From Microbispora rosea (GTDB taxonomy: Bacteria > Actinomycetota > Actinomycetes > Streptosporangiales > Streptosporangiaceae): a DNA stretch of 64,000 bases. The translations under genes and the position numbers were made by a program. Positions 40,861 through 49,149 of the stretch are shown piece after piece; the first letter of the stretch is position 1; each line of letters starts with the position of its first letter. The stretch lies in contig NZ_FTNI01000015.1 in the NCBI RefSeq assembly GCF_900156315.1, positions 141,268-205,267 on the forward strand. The letters run 5' to 3'. Below the pieces are notes generated by a model that saw only the letters and a program-made list of their open reading frames with translations, did no database searches and had not been told where the DNA came from.

Positions 40861-41685
40861 GTGTCCGACAGGAGCGAGAACAGACAGGAGCTCGCTCAGT
40901 TTCTGCGTAGCCGTCGCGCGCGCATCAGCCCCCAGGAGGCGGGGCTCCCCACCGGAGTCCACCGGCGTACGAAGGGCCTGCGCCGGGAGGAGATGGCCGT
41001 TCTCGCGGGGCTCAGCCCCACCTGGTACACCTACCTGGAGCAGGCCCGCGACATCCACCCCTCCCCGCAGGTCCTCGACAGCCTGGCCCGCGTCCTCGGC
41101 CTGAGCGAGGACGAGCGCGCCTACATCCACCGGCTCGCGTTCGGCCAGGGGCCGGCCGAGGCCCCGTACGGGGTCGACGAGTCGGCGGAGAAGCTGGTCT
41201 CCCAGGTGGTGGAGGTGGCGGGCCACGGCCCTTTTCCGCTGTACGCCGGCAACCGGTACGGCGACGTGGTGGCCTGGAACCGCGCCGCCGCCGACTGGTA
41301 CACCGACTTCGGCGCGCTGCCCCGGCCCCGCAGGAACATCCTGTGGTGGATGCTCACCGAGCCCGAGGCCAGGAAGCGACTGGTGAACTGGGCCGACGAC
41401 ACGCTCGACGTCATCGCGAGGCTGCGGCTGGCGTACGCCACCAGGACGGCGGACCGGAGGATGCAGGAACTGGTGGGCGACCTGAAGAGCGCCAGCGCCG
41501 ACTTCCGCGGCTGGTGGCACGAGCAGCACGTGCGGGGGCAGCACCAGCGGACGCGGACGCTCGACGTTCCCGGCCTCGGCAGACGCGCCTTCCGTCTCGT
41601 CGTCGCGAGCGTCGTGGACAGCCCGGCGCACTCCCTGGTGATCCACCTGCCGCTGACCGAGGAAACGGGAACCGGCGCCTCCTGA
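40861..41685 (+). CDS. XRE-family regulator of the MmyB type
   Basis: A 274-residue regulator, GTG 40861 with AGGGGA 5 nt upstream. The N-terminal HTH (about 8-75) has RRTKGLRREEMAVLAGLSPTWYTYLEQARDIHPS. The C-terminal MmyB-like ligand domain (about 105-265) has YAGNRYGDVVAWNRAAADWY and FRGWWHEQHVRGQHQRT, which may bind fatty acids. Relatives often sit next to and control a short-chain dehydrogenase or exporter gene; here the exporter upstream is the candidate. Confidence 0.88.
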   Translation: MSDRSENRQELAQFLRSRRARISPQEAGLPTGVHRRTKGLRREEMAVLAGLSPTWYTYLEQARDIHPSPQVLDSLARVLGLSEDERAYIHRLAFGQGPAEAPYGVDESAEKLVSQVVEVAGHGPFPLYAGNRYGDVVAWNRAAADWYTDFGALPRPRRNILWWMLTEPEARKRLVNWADDTLDVIARLRLAYATRTADRRMQELVGDLKSASADFRGWWHEQHVRGQHQRTRTLDVPGLGRRAFRLVVASVVDSPAHSLVIHLPLTEETGTGAS

Positions 41686-41925
41686 GTCTCGGCCGGCTGC
41701 TCAGCGCTTGTTTCGTTCACTCACCCGCTCACCGGGCGGCGCCGCAGCAGGTGCCGGGCCGCGGCGTGCACGTGCGGGTGAGGTTTCGCAGGCGGTTCTG
41801 GTCATCCCGGCGGTCGCACGCCTGGCGGCAGATCCCCTGAGAGAATGCCGCCACGCGTCGTACGGCGGGGTACGGCGCACGGGGCGGCCTCGTGAGCGCG
41901 CCCCGTGCCCGTCGCCGAGGAACGG

Positions 41926-43116
41926 TCAGTGGCGGCCCGGGCCCCCGTCGGCGCGACGCGGAGCGCCCGCGGCCAGGGCGAGGTCCTGCTGGATCACGTA
42001 GTACTGCGACTTGGGCTTCAGGTCCGCGTCATACAGCAGGGCGGCGCCCTCCTGCGGGTTGTTGAACCAGCCGGGGATCCAGGAGTAGGTGTCGCCGAAG
42101 CCCCAGGGGGTGAACGAGATGCACTCGCGCACCGCCAGGCAGGCCTTCAGGGCGCGGGACCAGTAGCTCTCCTGGGCGTAGGAGGCCAGCGGGGTGGTCG
42201 GGGTGTTCACGTTCGGCGCGGCCTCGGTGAACGTGCGGACGTCCACCTCGGTCTCGGCCACCTTCAGGCCGAGGTCCGCGAAGCGCTGCAGGTTGTTCTG
42301 CAGGTCCGGGAAGCCGTACTGGGTGTCCAGGTGGCCCTGGAAGCCGACGCCGTCGATGGGCACGCGCTGGGCCTTCAGGGTCTTGACGAAGTCGTACACC
42401 GCGTTGCTCTTCGGCCCGGTGAACTCGAGGTTGTAGTCGTTGTAGAAGAGCAGGGCCTTGGGGTCGGCCTCGTGCGCCCAGCGGAAGGCGTCGGCGATGT
42501 AGCCGAGGCCGCCCCACGCCTTGTACCAGACGGTCTCGCGGGGCTTCCCGTCGTCGTCGAACGCCTCGTTGACCACGTCCCACTGCCAGATGTCGCCCTT
42601 GAAGTGCTTCACCTGGTCCTGGATGTGCTTCTTGAGCAGGGCCTTCAGCTCGTCGTTCGACAGCGTGGTGGTGTAGCCGTCGGAGGAGAGCCAGGTCGGC
42701 AGCTGGCTGTGCCACACCAGCGTGTGGCCGCGGACCAGTTGCTTGTTCTCCTTCGCGAAGGAGACCAGCCGGTCGGCCGCGGCCCAGTCGTACGTGCCGC
42801 GGGTGGGCTCCACGAGCTGCCACTTCATCACGTTCTCCGGGGTGACGCTGGAGAACTGCTCGGCCGTGATCCGGGTGTAGTCGGCGTTGCTGCCGAGCTC
42901 GTCCATGTTCACGGCGGTGCCGATGCGCAGGCCGACCCGGTCGCCGAGGGCGCGCAGCGAGTCCGCAGGGGGGCGGACGGGCTGGGAGTGCCCGGGGCCG
43001 GGCGGATGAGGGGCGGGGGCAGCGCCGGGATCGGCCGAGGCCGAGCCGGTGAGGGCCGCCCCGCTCAGCAGGACCGTGGCGCTCACGAGGCCGATGGACA
43101 GTGCGGAACGAAGCAC
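41926..43116 (-). CDS. Secreted GH10 endo-1,4-beta-xylanase
   Basis: A 396-residue precursor with a signal peptide (LRSALSIGLVSATVLLSGAALTGSASA) and a Pro-rich linker, then one GH10 barrel. The acid/base Glu184 is in WDVVNEAF and the nucleophile Glu290 in AETEVDV; WHSQLPTWL and NDYN are also typical. No carbohydrate-binding module is attached. It cleaves internal xylan bonds. It lies 50 bp downstream of the CE4 deacetylase gene, so xylan debranching and cleavage are likely cotranscribed. Confidence 0.93.
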   Translation of the reverse strand: MLRSALSIGLVSATVLLSGAALTGSASADPGAAPAPHPPGPGHSQPVRPPADSLRALGDRVGLRIGTAVNMDELGSNADYTRITAEQFSSVTPENVMKWQLVEPTRGTYDWAAADRLVSFAKENKQLVRGHTLVWHSQLPTWLSSDGYTTTLSNDELKALLKKHIQDQVKHFKGDIWQWDVVNEAFDDDGKPRETVWYKAWGGLGYIADAFRWAHEADPKALLFYNDYNLEFTGPKSNAVYDFVKTLKAQRVPIDGVGFQGHLDTQYGFPDLQNNLQRFADLGLKVAETEVDVRTFTEAAPNVNTPTTPLASYAQESYWSRALKACLAVRECISFTPWGFGDTYSWIPGWFNNPQEGAALLYDADLKPKSQYYVIQQDLALAAGAPRRADGGPGRH

Positions 43117-43166
43117 ACGAACTCCTCGGGGGTGAAAGTGGGGGGTTGATGGGTACTGCGGTCAGG

Positions 43167-43874
43167 TCAGCCCCGCCGGGCGGGCAGCGACAGGTGCCAT
43201 CCCTCCGACCGGAGCGCGGGGATGACCGTGTCGACGGCGTCGACGGTCTGACTCCGGTCCCCGCCGCCGTCGTGCATCAGGACCACCGCCCCCGGCGTGA
43301 TCCCTTCTCTCAGGCGGCGGATCAGTTCGGCGGTCCCCGGTGGATCCCAGTCGCCGATGGCCAGACGCCAGCCCAGCGCCTGCATGCCGAGATCGGCCGC
43401 GACGGTCGGCGTCTGCCCCCAGTTGCCGTACGGGGCCCGGAAGTACGGGATGTGCGCTCCCGGCACGGCCGCGCGGATGGCGGCGCTCGTCTCCAGCAGG
43501 TCGGCGCGGATCCGCTCCGCCGGCCAGGCCGCCATGTCGTCGTGGCGCATGCCGTGATTGCACAGCGTGTGCCCGTCGGCGACGATCCGCCGGACGACCT
43601 CCGGGTGCTGCCGCACATGCTCACCCCAGAGGCAGAAGACCGCCTTCGCGTGGTGCTCGCGCAGCACGTCGAGCAGGCGCAGAGTGTCAGGAGGGTTCGG
43701 CCCGTCGTCGAAGGTGAAGCCGACCGACAGCCCGCCGCCGCGGGTCGAGTCGACGACCGTGGGGGTCGGGTTGTCCGCCAGGGCCGGGTGTGCCATGCCC
43801 AGCAGGAGACCTATCGTGGCCAGTGGAACGGCGAGAAGACGTGGCCCGCGTGGGCGCCGGCGTCTGTTGACCAC
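43167..43874 (-). CDS. Secreted CE4 polysaccharide deacetylase
   Basis: A 235-residue precursor with signal-type segment (LLAVPLATIGLLLGMAHPALA), then a NodB domain. Metal and catalytic motifs: FTFDDGPN (Asp56, Asp57), NHGMRHDD (His107, His111), FRAPYGNW, and VLMHDGGG. Relatives remove acetyl groups from xylan, chitin or peptidoglycan; the adjacent GH10 gene favours xylan. GTG 43874 is the start. Possible LacI-type operators lie upstream. Confidence 0.9.
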   Translation of the reverse strand: MVNRRRRPRGPRLLAVPLATIGLLLGMAHPALADNPTPTVVDSTRGGGLSVGFTFDDGPNPPDTLRLLDVLREHHAKAVFCLWGEHVRQHPEVVRRIVADGHTLCNHGMRHDDMAAWPAERIRADLLETSAAIRAAVPGAHIPYFRAPYGNWGQTPTVAADLGMQALGWRLAIGDWDPPGTAELIRRLREGITPGAVVLMHDGGGDRSQTVDAVDTVIPALRSEGWHLSLPARRG

Positions 43875-43903
43875 GATGACTCCATCTTCACGCGAGTACG
43901 CCC

Positions 43904-43912
43904 GAAAGTTTC
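43904..43912. promoter_or_regulatory. GAAAGTTTC palindrome upstream of the CE4-GH10 unit
   Basis: GAAA-G-TTTC lies 30 bp upstream of the CE4 start. It matches the core of CGAAA/TTTCG operators used by LacI-type regulators of xylan genes in actinomycetes. Confidence 0.5.
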
Positions 43913-44063
43913 TGTGACGTAACGAAAGTAATGCAGACCATAGGAACGCGATTGTGGTACGTCAAGGGGTCAAAACCGCCCGGGGGTACGTAGATCTCGC
44001 GGACTCGCTGGCGGGAGGGGTGGTCGTGAGTTCCTGGCTGCCCTAAAACGCCACAGAACCTCT

Positions 44064-44076
44064 CCGAAACTTTCGG
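44064..44076. promoter_or_regulatory. CCGAAACTTTCGG palindrome
   Basis: A perfect 13-bp palindrome with the same CGAAA/TTTCG core, 190 bp upstream of the CE4 gene and just past the ABC exporter stop codon. Confidence 0.5.
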
Positions 44077-44129
44077 GCTTCAGGCCGCGAGGCGGCCTGC
44101 GAGCGGAGAGGGCGTGATCACGCGAGGGA

Positions 44130-46166
44130 TCACCCGGCGGCCTTCTCGTCATCGAGGTACGCCGACGCCTGCAGGGTGAACAACTCGGCGTATCTGCCCT
44201 TGAGCCGCATCAGTTCGGTATGGGTGCCGTCCTCCACGAGTGTGCCGTCCTCCAGGAACATGATCCGGTCGGATTGGCGGACGGTGGAGAAGCGGTGCGA
44301 GATGTAGAGCGTCGTCTGTCCCGCGGCCAGGGCGCGCAGCCGGGTGAACAGATCATGCTCGGCCTGCGCGTCGAGTGCGGAGGTCGGCTCGTCGAGCACG
44401 AGGATCGCGGACCTGCGCATGAACGCCCTGGCCAGCGCGATCTTCTGCCATTCGCCGCCGGACAGGCTGACGCCCTGGTCGAACCACCGGCCGAGCGGGC
44501 TGTCGAAGCCCCTGGGCAGCCGCTCGATGCGCTCTGCTATCCCGGCCCGCTCGGCCGAGTCCGCGATCGCCTCCCTGTCCTCGATCCGCGGGAGGTCGCC
44601 GAGGCCGATGTTCTCGCTCGCGGTGGCCTGATAGGTCACGAAGTCCTGGAACATCGCGCTGATCCTGGCCCGGTAATCCTCCGGGTCGTACTCCCTGATG
44701 TCGACGCCGTCCAGCAGGATCCGGCCCTCTGTCGGGTCGTACAGCCGGCAGAGCAGCTTGATCAGCGTGGACTTGCCCGCGCCGTTGCGGCCGACCACCG
44801 CGACGGTCTCGCCCGGACGGATCTCGAAGCTGACCCGGTCGAGTGCCTTGACGTCGGATCCGGAGTAGCTGAACGAGACCTCCTCGAACCGCACGTGACC
44901 GCGTACGTCCGTGGGCATCGGGCGGGGCCGCTCCGGCCTGCGGATCGCCGGGCGGGTGCCGAGGAAGCGATACAGCAGGTCCAGGAACAGGTTGTTCTCG
45001 TACATGCCGCTGACCCCGAGGAACAGGCCCTGGACGGAGCTCTGCACGGCGGCCGCGGCGCCGGTGTAGAGCGCGAGATCGCCCAGGGTGAGCCGGCCGG
45101 AGACGGCCTGCAGCGCGATGTAGAGGTAGATCCCGGAGCTGGTGAGGGTCGTCAGCATGCTCCAGGCGGCGGCGGCCGCGTTGCGCGTGCCGATCAGCCT
45201 GCGCTGCCGTTCGTAGTAGACCTGGCCGAGCCGGCGGAACCGGTCGACGAGGTAGGAGCCGAGCCCGAAGTGCTTGATCTCCTTGGCGTACGTGTCGGTG
45301 GTGACGAGCCCCGCCAGATACTCCATCCGGCGGCGGATGGGGGAGCCGAGGAAGTTGAACGCGAAGCTCCGGGCGGAGTATCGGGTCTGCGAGACGAACG
45401 CCGGGATCGGGGTGACGAGTGCCACGACCGCGAGCAGCGGGCTGATCGCGATCAGCATGACGATCATCGTGCAGAACGTGATCACGGTCTTCACCAGGCC
45501 GAACGCGGAGTTCATCATCGACAGCGGGCGGCTGGGCGCCTCCTGGTCGGCCTGCCGCAGCAGGTCGTAGGACTGGGAGCCCTCGAAGAAGGCGAGATGC
45601 AGGGTGCTGGCGTGGTCCATCACCGTGTGCCGGATGGTGAGCACCATCTTCTCCTGCAGCAGCTGCTGGGCGATGTTCGTCAGCGACGTGACGACCGTGG
45701 TCAGCGTGAAGAGGAGGAACTGCAGCGCGGCCACTGCGATGATCTTGCCGAACGACGTCATGGCGATGCCGGGCAACAGCGGCACCGTCAGCATGACGAC
45801 GTCAGGACGGTGCTGGGAGTGCACCTGGATGCCCTCGACCACCGAGTCCATCAGCAGCTTCGTCATGTACGCCGAGGCGGTGGGCAGCAGGCCGCTGACG
45901 ACGGTGACCACGCCGATCACCACGGTCAGCACGGGACTGGCCCGCCACGTCAGCCCGACCACGCGCGGCAGGCCGCGCACGGTGCCGGCGACCGTCTGCC
46001 GGATCCGCCGCCACCGCGACCTCAGGTCCCTGGGCTGTTTTCGCGGCTTGGGGTCCGGAATGTCGATGGGGCCGGTCAGCCCGCTGTCGGCGATGCTGGT
46101 CGGGTCGTCCAGTCCGAGTGGCAGGCGGCGCATCGCCGATTCGATGCCGCCCCCACCATGGTCCAC
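44130..46166 (-). CDS. ABC exporter, fused permease and ATPase
   Basis: A 678-residue half-transporter. After a 75-residue cytosolic, basic N-terminal extension come about six membrane helices (75-390; SPVLTVVIGVVTVVSGLL and AVVALVTPIPAFVS), then the ATPase with Walker A VVGRNGAGKSTLIKLL, signature SLSGGEWQKIALARAF, Walker B LVLDEPTSALD and the H-loop SHRF. Closest in type to lipid or multidrug exporters that act as homodimers. GTG 46166 shares its G with the TAG of the TetR gene upstream, so the two are coupled. Confidence 0.9.
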   Translation of the reverse strand: MDHGGGGIESAMRRLPLGLDDPTSIADSGLTGPIDIPDPKPRKQPRDLRSRWRRIRQTVAGTVRGLPRVVGLTWRASPVLTVVIGVVTVVSGLLPTASAYMTKLLMDSVVEGIQVHSQHRPDVVMLTVPLLPGIAMTSFGKIIAVAALQFLLFTLTTVVTSLTNIAQQLLQEKMVLTIRHTVMDHASTLHLAFFEGSQSYDLLRQADQEAPSRPLSMMNSAFGLVKTVITFCTMIVMLIAISPLLAVVALVTPIPAFVSQTRYSARSFAFNFLGSPIRRRMEYLAGLVTTDTYAKEIKHFGLGSYLVDRFRRLGQVYYERQRRLIGTRNAAAAAWSMLTTLTSSGIYLYIALQAVSGRLTLGDLALYTGAAAAVQSSVQGLFLGVSGMYENNLFLDLLYRFLGTRPAIRRPERPRPMPTDVRGHVRFEEVSFSYSGSDVKALDRVSFEIRPGETVAVVGRNGAGKSTLIKLLCRLYDPTEGRILLDGVDIREYDPEDYRARISAMFQDFVTYQATASENIGLGDLPRIEDREAIADSAERAGIAERIERLPRGFDSPLGRWFDQGVSLSGGEWQKIALARAFMRRSAILVLDEPTSALDAQAEHDLFTRLRALAAGQTTLYISHRFSTVRQSDRIMFLEDGTLVEDGTHTELMRLKGRYAELFTLQASAYLDDEKAAG

Positions 46167-46963
46167 TAAGCACCGCCCTGGAACTCGGCGGGTGGTTTCG
46201 CCTGGTCGAACGCGCCGTGCAGGAACAGTTCGATCAGCGAGGCCACGCAGATCGGCTCGCTGCCGGCGTCGGGCCGGCGGGACCGGGCGAACAGCAGGTC
46301 CAGCAGGACGCCCGCGAGCTGGTCGGCGGGCAGGCGCAACGCGGGCTGCTCGGGGGCGAACAGCTCGGCCAGCGCCGCCCTGGTCGCGGCGATGCCGGCG
46401 ACCCGGCCGCCCCGCTCGCGCGGCTGCCCGGACGCGTCGTCCCGCTGGTGCGGTTGGCCGGACGCGTCGTCCCGCTGGTGCGGTTGGCCGGACGCGTCGC
46501 TTCGATTGCGGGGGCCGCTGCGGAAGCCGGAGGCGTGCATCGCGCCGAGCACGCGGCCCATTCTGTCCATGTGCGCCTCCATCGCTGCGGCGGCCTCGTG
46601 CAGCCGCTCGTGCAGCGAGATCTCCAACGGGATGGCGCGGATGGCCTCGACCACGTTGTCCGGCCGAAGCGCCTCGGCGATGCAGGCTTCGAGAAGCTCG
46701 TCCTTGTCCTTGAACACCCGGAAGATCGTCGCTTCGCCGATCCCGGCCGCCGCGGCGATCTGGCTGGTCTTCACCGCGGCTCCGTACTCGGCGACCAGCG
46801 GCAGGGTCACGTGCACGATCATGGCGCGGCGTGCCTCGGGGCTCATGCTCGGGGCGCGGCGCCGGGTCGGCTGCGGGGAGGGGTCTGCGTCAGGGTCGTT
46901 CGGCGTACGGGCCGGCTGCGGGGAGGGGTCTGCGTCAGGGTCGTTCGGCTTGGGTTGCGTCAT
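46166..46963 (-). CDS. TetR-family regulator with internal tandem repeats, coupled to the ABC exporter
   Basis: A 265-residue protein. Residues 1-35 hold two copies of a 15-residue unit (NDPDADPSPQPARTP). The HTH follows (about 45-90: TLPLVAEYGAAVKTSQIAAAAGIGEATIFRVFKDKDEL). Residues about 150-185 hold three copies of DASGQPHQRD inside the ligand domain, an unusual insertion between its helices. It probably represses the operon with the exporter gene, which starts on its stop codon. The repeats are coded by nearly identical DNA, implying recent expansion. Confidence 0.88.
   Translation of the reverse strand: MTQPKPNDPDADPSPQPARTPNDPDADPSPQPTRRRAPSMSPEARRAMIVHVTLPLVAEYGAAVKTSQIAAAAGIGEATIFRVFKDKDELLEACIAEALRPDNVVEAIRAIPLEISLHERLHEAAAAMEAHMDRMGRVLGAMHASGFRSGPRNRSDASGQPHQRDDASGQPHQRDDASGQPRERGGRVAGIAATRAALAELFAPEQPALRLPADQLAGVLLDLLFARSRRPDAGSEPICVASLIELFLHGAFDQAKPPAEFQGGA
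46411..46500 (-). repeat. 30-bp tandem repeat, three copies, in the TetR gene
   Basis: Copies at 46441-46470 and 46471-46500 are identical; 46411-46440 is diverged. Period of ten codons keeps the frame. Confidence 0.9.
46868..46949 (-). repeat. 45-bp-period direct repeat at the TetR gene 5' end
   Basis: The 37-bp units 46868-46904 and 46913-46949 are identical and lie 45 bp apart, coding two NDPDADPSPQP units in frame. Confidence 0.9.
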
Positions 46964-47161
46964 GCCTCGACCGTACGAAGTGAGCGCTCACTCCGTCAAC
47001 GGGTTTCTCGTCGAACCGGATCGTCGGGCGCCCGTGGCCCGTGCCGTCCGGACCAGTCCCCGGCCTGCCCGGCTGGCGATTCCGGTCCTGGCCGATGACA
47101 CCACCCAGGCGCGGACCGTACGGCCCGCGCCTGGGACGGGCCACGGCCCGGCGGCCGTGAC

Positions 47162-47167
47162 TAGACT
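47162..47167 (+). promoter_or_regulatory. -10 hexamer TAGACT for the AlaX gene
   Basis: TAGACT ends 7 nt before GTG 47175; leaderless layout. Confidence 0.5.
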
Positions 47168-47174
47168 CGGTGAG

Positions 47175-47909
47175 GTGACGTTCGATCTTCATGGGCGGAC
47201 GAGGCGGCTGGAGCTGACCGACCAGGATCTGCGGTCCTTCGAGGCCGTCGTGCTGGAGGCCACGCCGGACGGGATCGTCCTGGACCGATCGGCCTTCTAC
47301 CCGGGCGGCGGAGGCCAGCCGCCGGACCACGGCGTGCTGTTGTGGCAGGGTGTCGAAACCCGCATCGAGGGCGTGCGCAAGGGAGACGACCTCTGTCTCG
47401 TCCCGGCGGAGGACGACCCGATCCCGCCCGCCGGCACGGTCGTGCGGGCGGCGGTCGCCGACGAGCGGCGCTCCGCGCTCATGCGCACGCATTCGGGTCT
47501 GCACGTGCTGTGCGGCGTCGTGTTCCGCGACTACGGGGCCCTGGTCACCGGCGGCAACATGGAGCCGATGACCGCGCGGATGGACTTCAACCTTCCCGAG
47601 GTGCCGCCCGGCTTCAAGGAGGCGATCGAGGACGCGTGCAACGCCGAGATCGCCGCCGACCGCCGGATCGACGTGCGGCTGCTGCCTCGTGCGGAGGCCT
47701 TCGCGATCCCCGACATCATCCGCACCGCGACGAACCTCGTGCCGGAGGGCATCCCCGAGGTGCGGATCGTCGACATCGTGGGCCTGGACACCCAGGCCGA
47801 CGGGGGCACACACGTCGCCTCGACCAAGCAGATCGGCAGGATCAAGGTCGCCAAGATCGAGAGCAAGGGCCGCGGCTTCCGCCGCCTCCGCATCGCGATC
47901 GCCGACTGA
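47175..47909 (+). CDS. Alanyl-tRNA editing protein (AlaX type)
   Basis: A 244-residue freestanding editing domain that hydrolyses mischarged Ser-tRNA(Ala) or Gly-tRNA(Ala). It has FYPGGGGQPPDHG, the zinc pair His106 and His110 in THSGLH, and GGTHVASTKQIG with His213. The usual zinc cysteine before GGTH is replaced by Asp (ADGGTH), as in some short AlaX proteins. GTG 47175 is set by the -10 hexamer and the homologous start. Confidence 0.9.
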   Translation: MTFDLHGRTRRLELTDQDLRSFEAVVLEATPDGIVLDRSAFYPGGGGQPPDHGVLLWQGVETRIEGVRKGDDLCLVPAEDDPIPPAGTVVRAAVADERRSALMRTHSGLHVLCGVVFRDYGALVTGGNMEPMTARMDFNLPEVPPGFKEAIEDACNAEIAADRRIDVRLLPRAEAFAIPDIIRTATNLVPEGIPEVRIVDIVGLDTQADGGTHVASTKQIGRIKVAKIESKGRGFRRLRIAIAD

Positions 47910-47933
47910 CCGGGCCGGACCCCGGCGGGACGG

Positions 47934-48548
47934 TCAGAAGTCGATCCGTACGACGGCTCGCCTGAGGGTCGGCCTGCTCACCTCGGTGAACCCCGCGTCG
48001 AGGAAGACGTCGCGGCTGCCGACGTGGAGCTCGCCCCAGGTGATCTCGACGCCCGGCCTGGTGATCATCGGGTACGCCTCCAGGGCCCGGGCTCCCCGCT
48101 CGCGCGCGAAGTCGATCGTGGCGCGCGCGAGCGCGTAGGTCACCCCGCGCCGGCGGAAGCCCTTGCGGGTGACGAAGCAGGTCACGGCCCAGACGCTGTC
48201 GTCGGTCTCGTCCTCCTGCCGGCCCTTCCAGGGGACGCGGGTGCGGGTCAGCTGCGGGTAGGCCGTCCGGGGCTCGACCGCGCACCACCCGACCGGCTCG
48301 CCGTCCAGGTAGGCCACCAGGCCGCTGGTCGACCGGGCTCCGGGGGTTCCGCAGCCGGTCTGCTCACGCAGGCGCGCGGCACGTTCCGCGTCGGAGACCG
48401 AGCGCCATTGATAGGTGAAGATCTTGTAGCGCTGGCAATGGCAGTCCGTCGTGCCGAAGACGGCCCGCAGGTCGTCCCACGACGCCCGGTTGGCGGGGAC
48501 GACGACGAGTCGATCGGCGGGAATCGGCTCGGTGATGTCCTCCCTCAT
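47934..48548 (-). CDS. GNAT N-acetyltransferase
   Basis: A 204-residue acetyltransferase-like protein. The acetyl-CoA loop is seen in VTCFVTRKGFRRRGVTYAL, with SVWAVTCF as the preceding strand and EAYPM after. An N-terminal cysteine pair (DCHCQRYK) is characteristic of a group of uncharacterised actinobacterial GNATs. ATG 48548 overlaps the upstream DinB gene stop (ATGA), so they are coupled. Substrate unknown. Confidence 0.85.
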   Translation of the reverse strand: MREDITEPIPADRLVVVPANRASWDDLRAVFGTTDCHCQRYKIFTYQWRSVSDAERAARLREQTGCGTPGARSTSGLVAYLDGEPVGWCAVEPRTAYPQLTRTRVPWKGRQEDETDDSVWAVTCFVTRKGFRRRGVTYALARATIDFARERGARALEAYPMITRPGVEITWGELHVGSRDVFLDAGFTEVSRPTLRRAVVRIDF

Positions 48549-49090
48549 CCCGCCGGCTGGTCCTCTCCGACCAGGCCGTCCACGGCCTCGCGGATGAGGT
48601 CGGCGTGCCCGGCGTGTCGGGCGTACTCCTCGATCATGTCGATCAGCATGCGGCGGAGGCTGGGCGACTCGCCGCGTGAGTTGGCGTACGCCGCGAGCCG
48701 CCCGAGGCCGCCCTCGGCCAGCGCCTGCCGTACGTTGGCCCGGGAGCGGGCCACCGCGTCCTGCCACAACGTCGTCAACTGCTCGGGACTGTCGCCGGCG
48801 GCCGTGCGCCACTCCCAGTCGGGGTCGGCGTCGAAGTCCACGGTGTCCCACGGCGGCGCAGGCGGTCGCCCCAGCAGCTTCTGGGAGAACATGTCGTCCT
48901 CGACCAGAGCCAGGTGCTTGAGCAGCCCTCCCAGAGTCATGGACGACGCGGCGACGGTCGCCCGCAGGCCGGCCGCGTCGAGCCCGCCGCACTTCCATGC
49001 GAATATCCGGCGCTGACGGTCCAGGGAGCCCAGCAAGGTGTCGATCTCGTCGCCGGCGACCGGCGGCTCATAAAGGACGTTTTCGGTCAT
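48545..49090 (-). CDS. DinB-family (DUF664) protein
   Basis: A 181-residue four-helix-bundle protein. Histidines at GLLKHLALVEDDMF and EEYARHAGHAD (H-x2-H) match the metal site of DUF664/DinB-like mycothiol- or bacillithiol-dependent proteins. A thiol transferase or thiol-linked detoxification role is family-level inference. ATG 49090 has a TAGCCT -10 hexamer 7 nt upstream. It is divergent from a WYL regulator gene and they share an inverted repeat. Confidence 0.85.
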   Translation of the reverse strand: MTENVLYEPPVAGDEIDTLLGSLDRQRRIFAWKCGGLDAAGLRATVAASSMTLGGLLKHLALVEDDMFSQKLLGRPPAPPWDTVDFDADPDWEWRTAAGDSPEQLTTLWQDAVARSRANVRQALAEGGLGRLAAYANSRGESPSLRRMLIDMIEEYARHAGHADLIREAVDGLVGEDQPAG

Positions 49091-49097
49091 GGGGCAC

Positions 49098-49103
49098 AGG
49101 CTA
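49098..49103 (-). promoter_or_regulatory. -10 hexamer TAGCCT for the DinB gene
   Basis: On the minus strand TAGCCT ends 7 nt before ATG 49090 and lies 5 bp from the inverted repeat. Confidence 0.5.
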
Positions 49104-49108
49104 CGGTG

Positions 49109-49135
49109 CATTCCGGACGATTCACTTCCGGAATG
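49109..49135. promoter_or_regulatory. Inverted repeat CATTCCGGA-N9-TCCGGAATG
   Basis: Perfect 9-bp arms centred between the divergent DinB and WYL genes, adjacent to the DinB -10 signal and 15 bp before the regulator ATG. A likely operator for the WYL regulator. Confidence 0.7.
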
Positions 49136-49149
49136 CGACGGGTTGCCGA

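Noticed and set aside
44220..46169. 649-codon frame antisense to the ABC exporter
   Set aside because: Shadow ORF; the exporter shows all ABC motifs.
46411..46500. CRISPR array because of short regular repeats
   Set aside because: No spacers; it is an in-frame 30-bp minisatellite in a TetR gene.
46392..47174. Long N-terminal extension of the AlaX protein
   Set aside because: It is the antisense of the TetR gene; a -10 hexamer and GTG at 47175 mark the true start.
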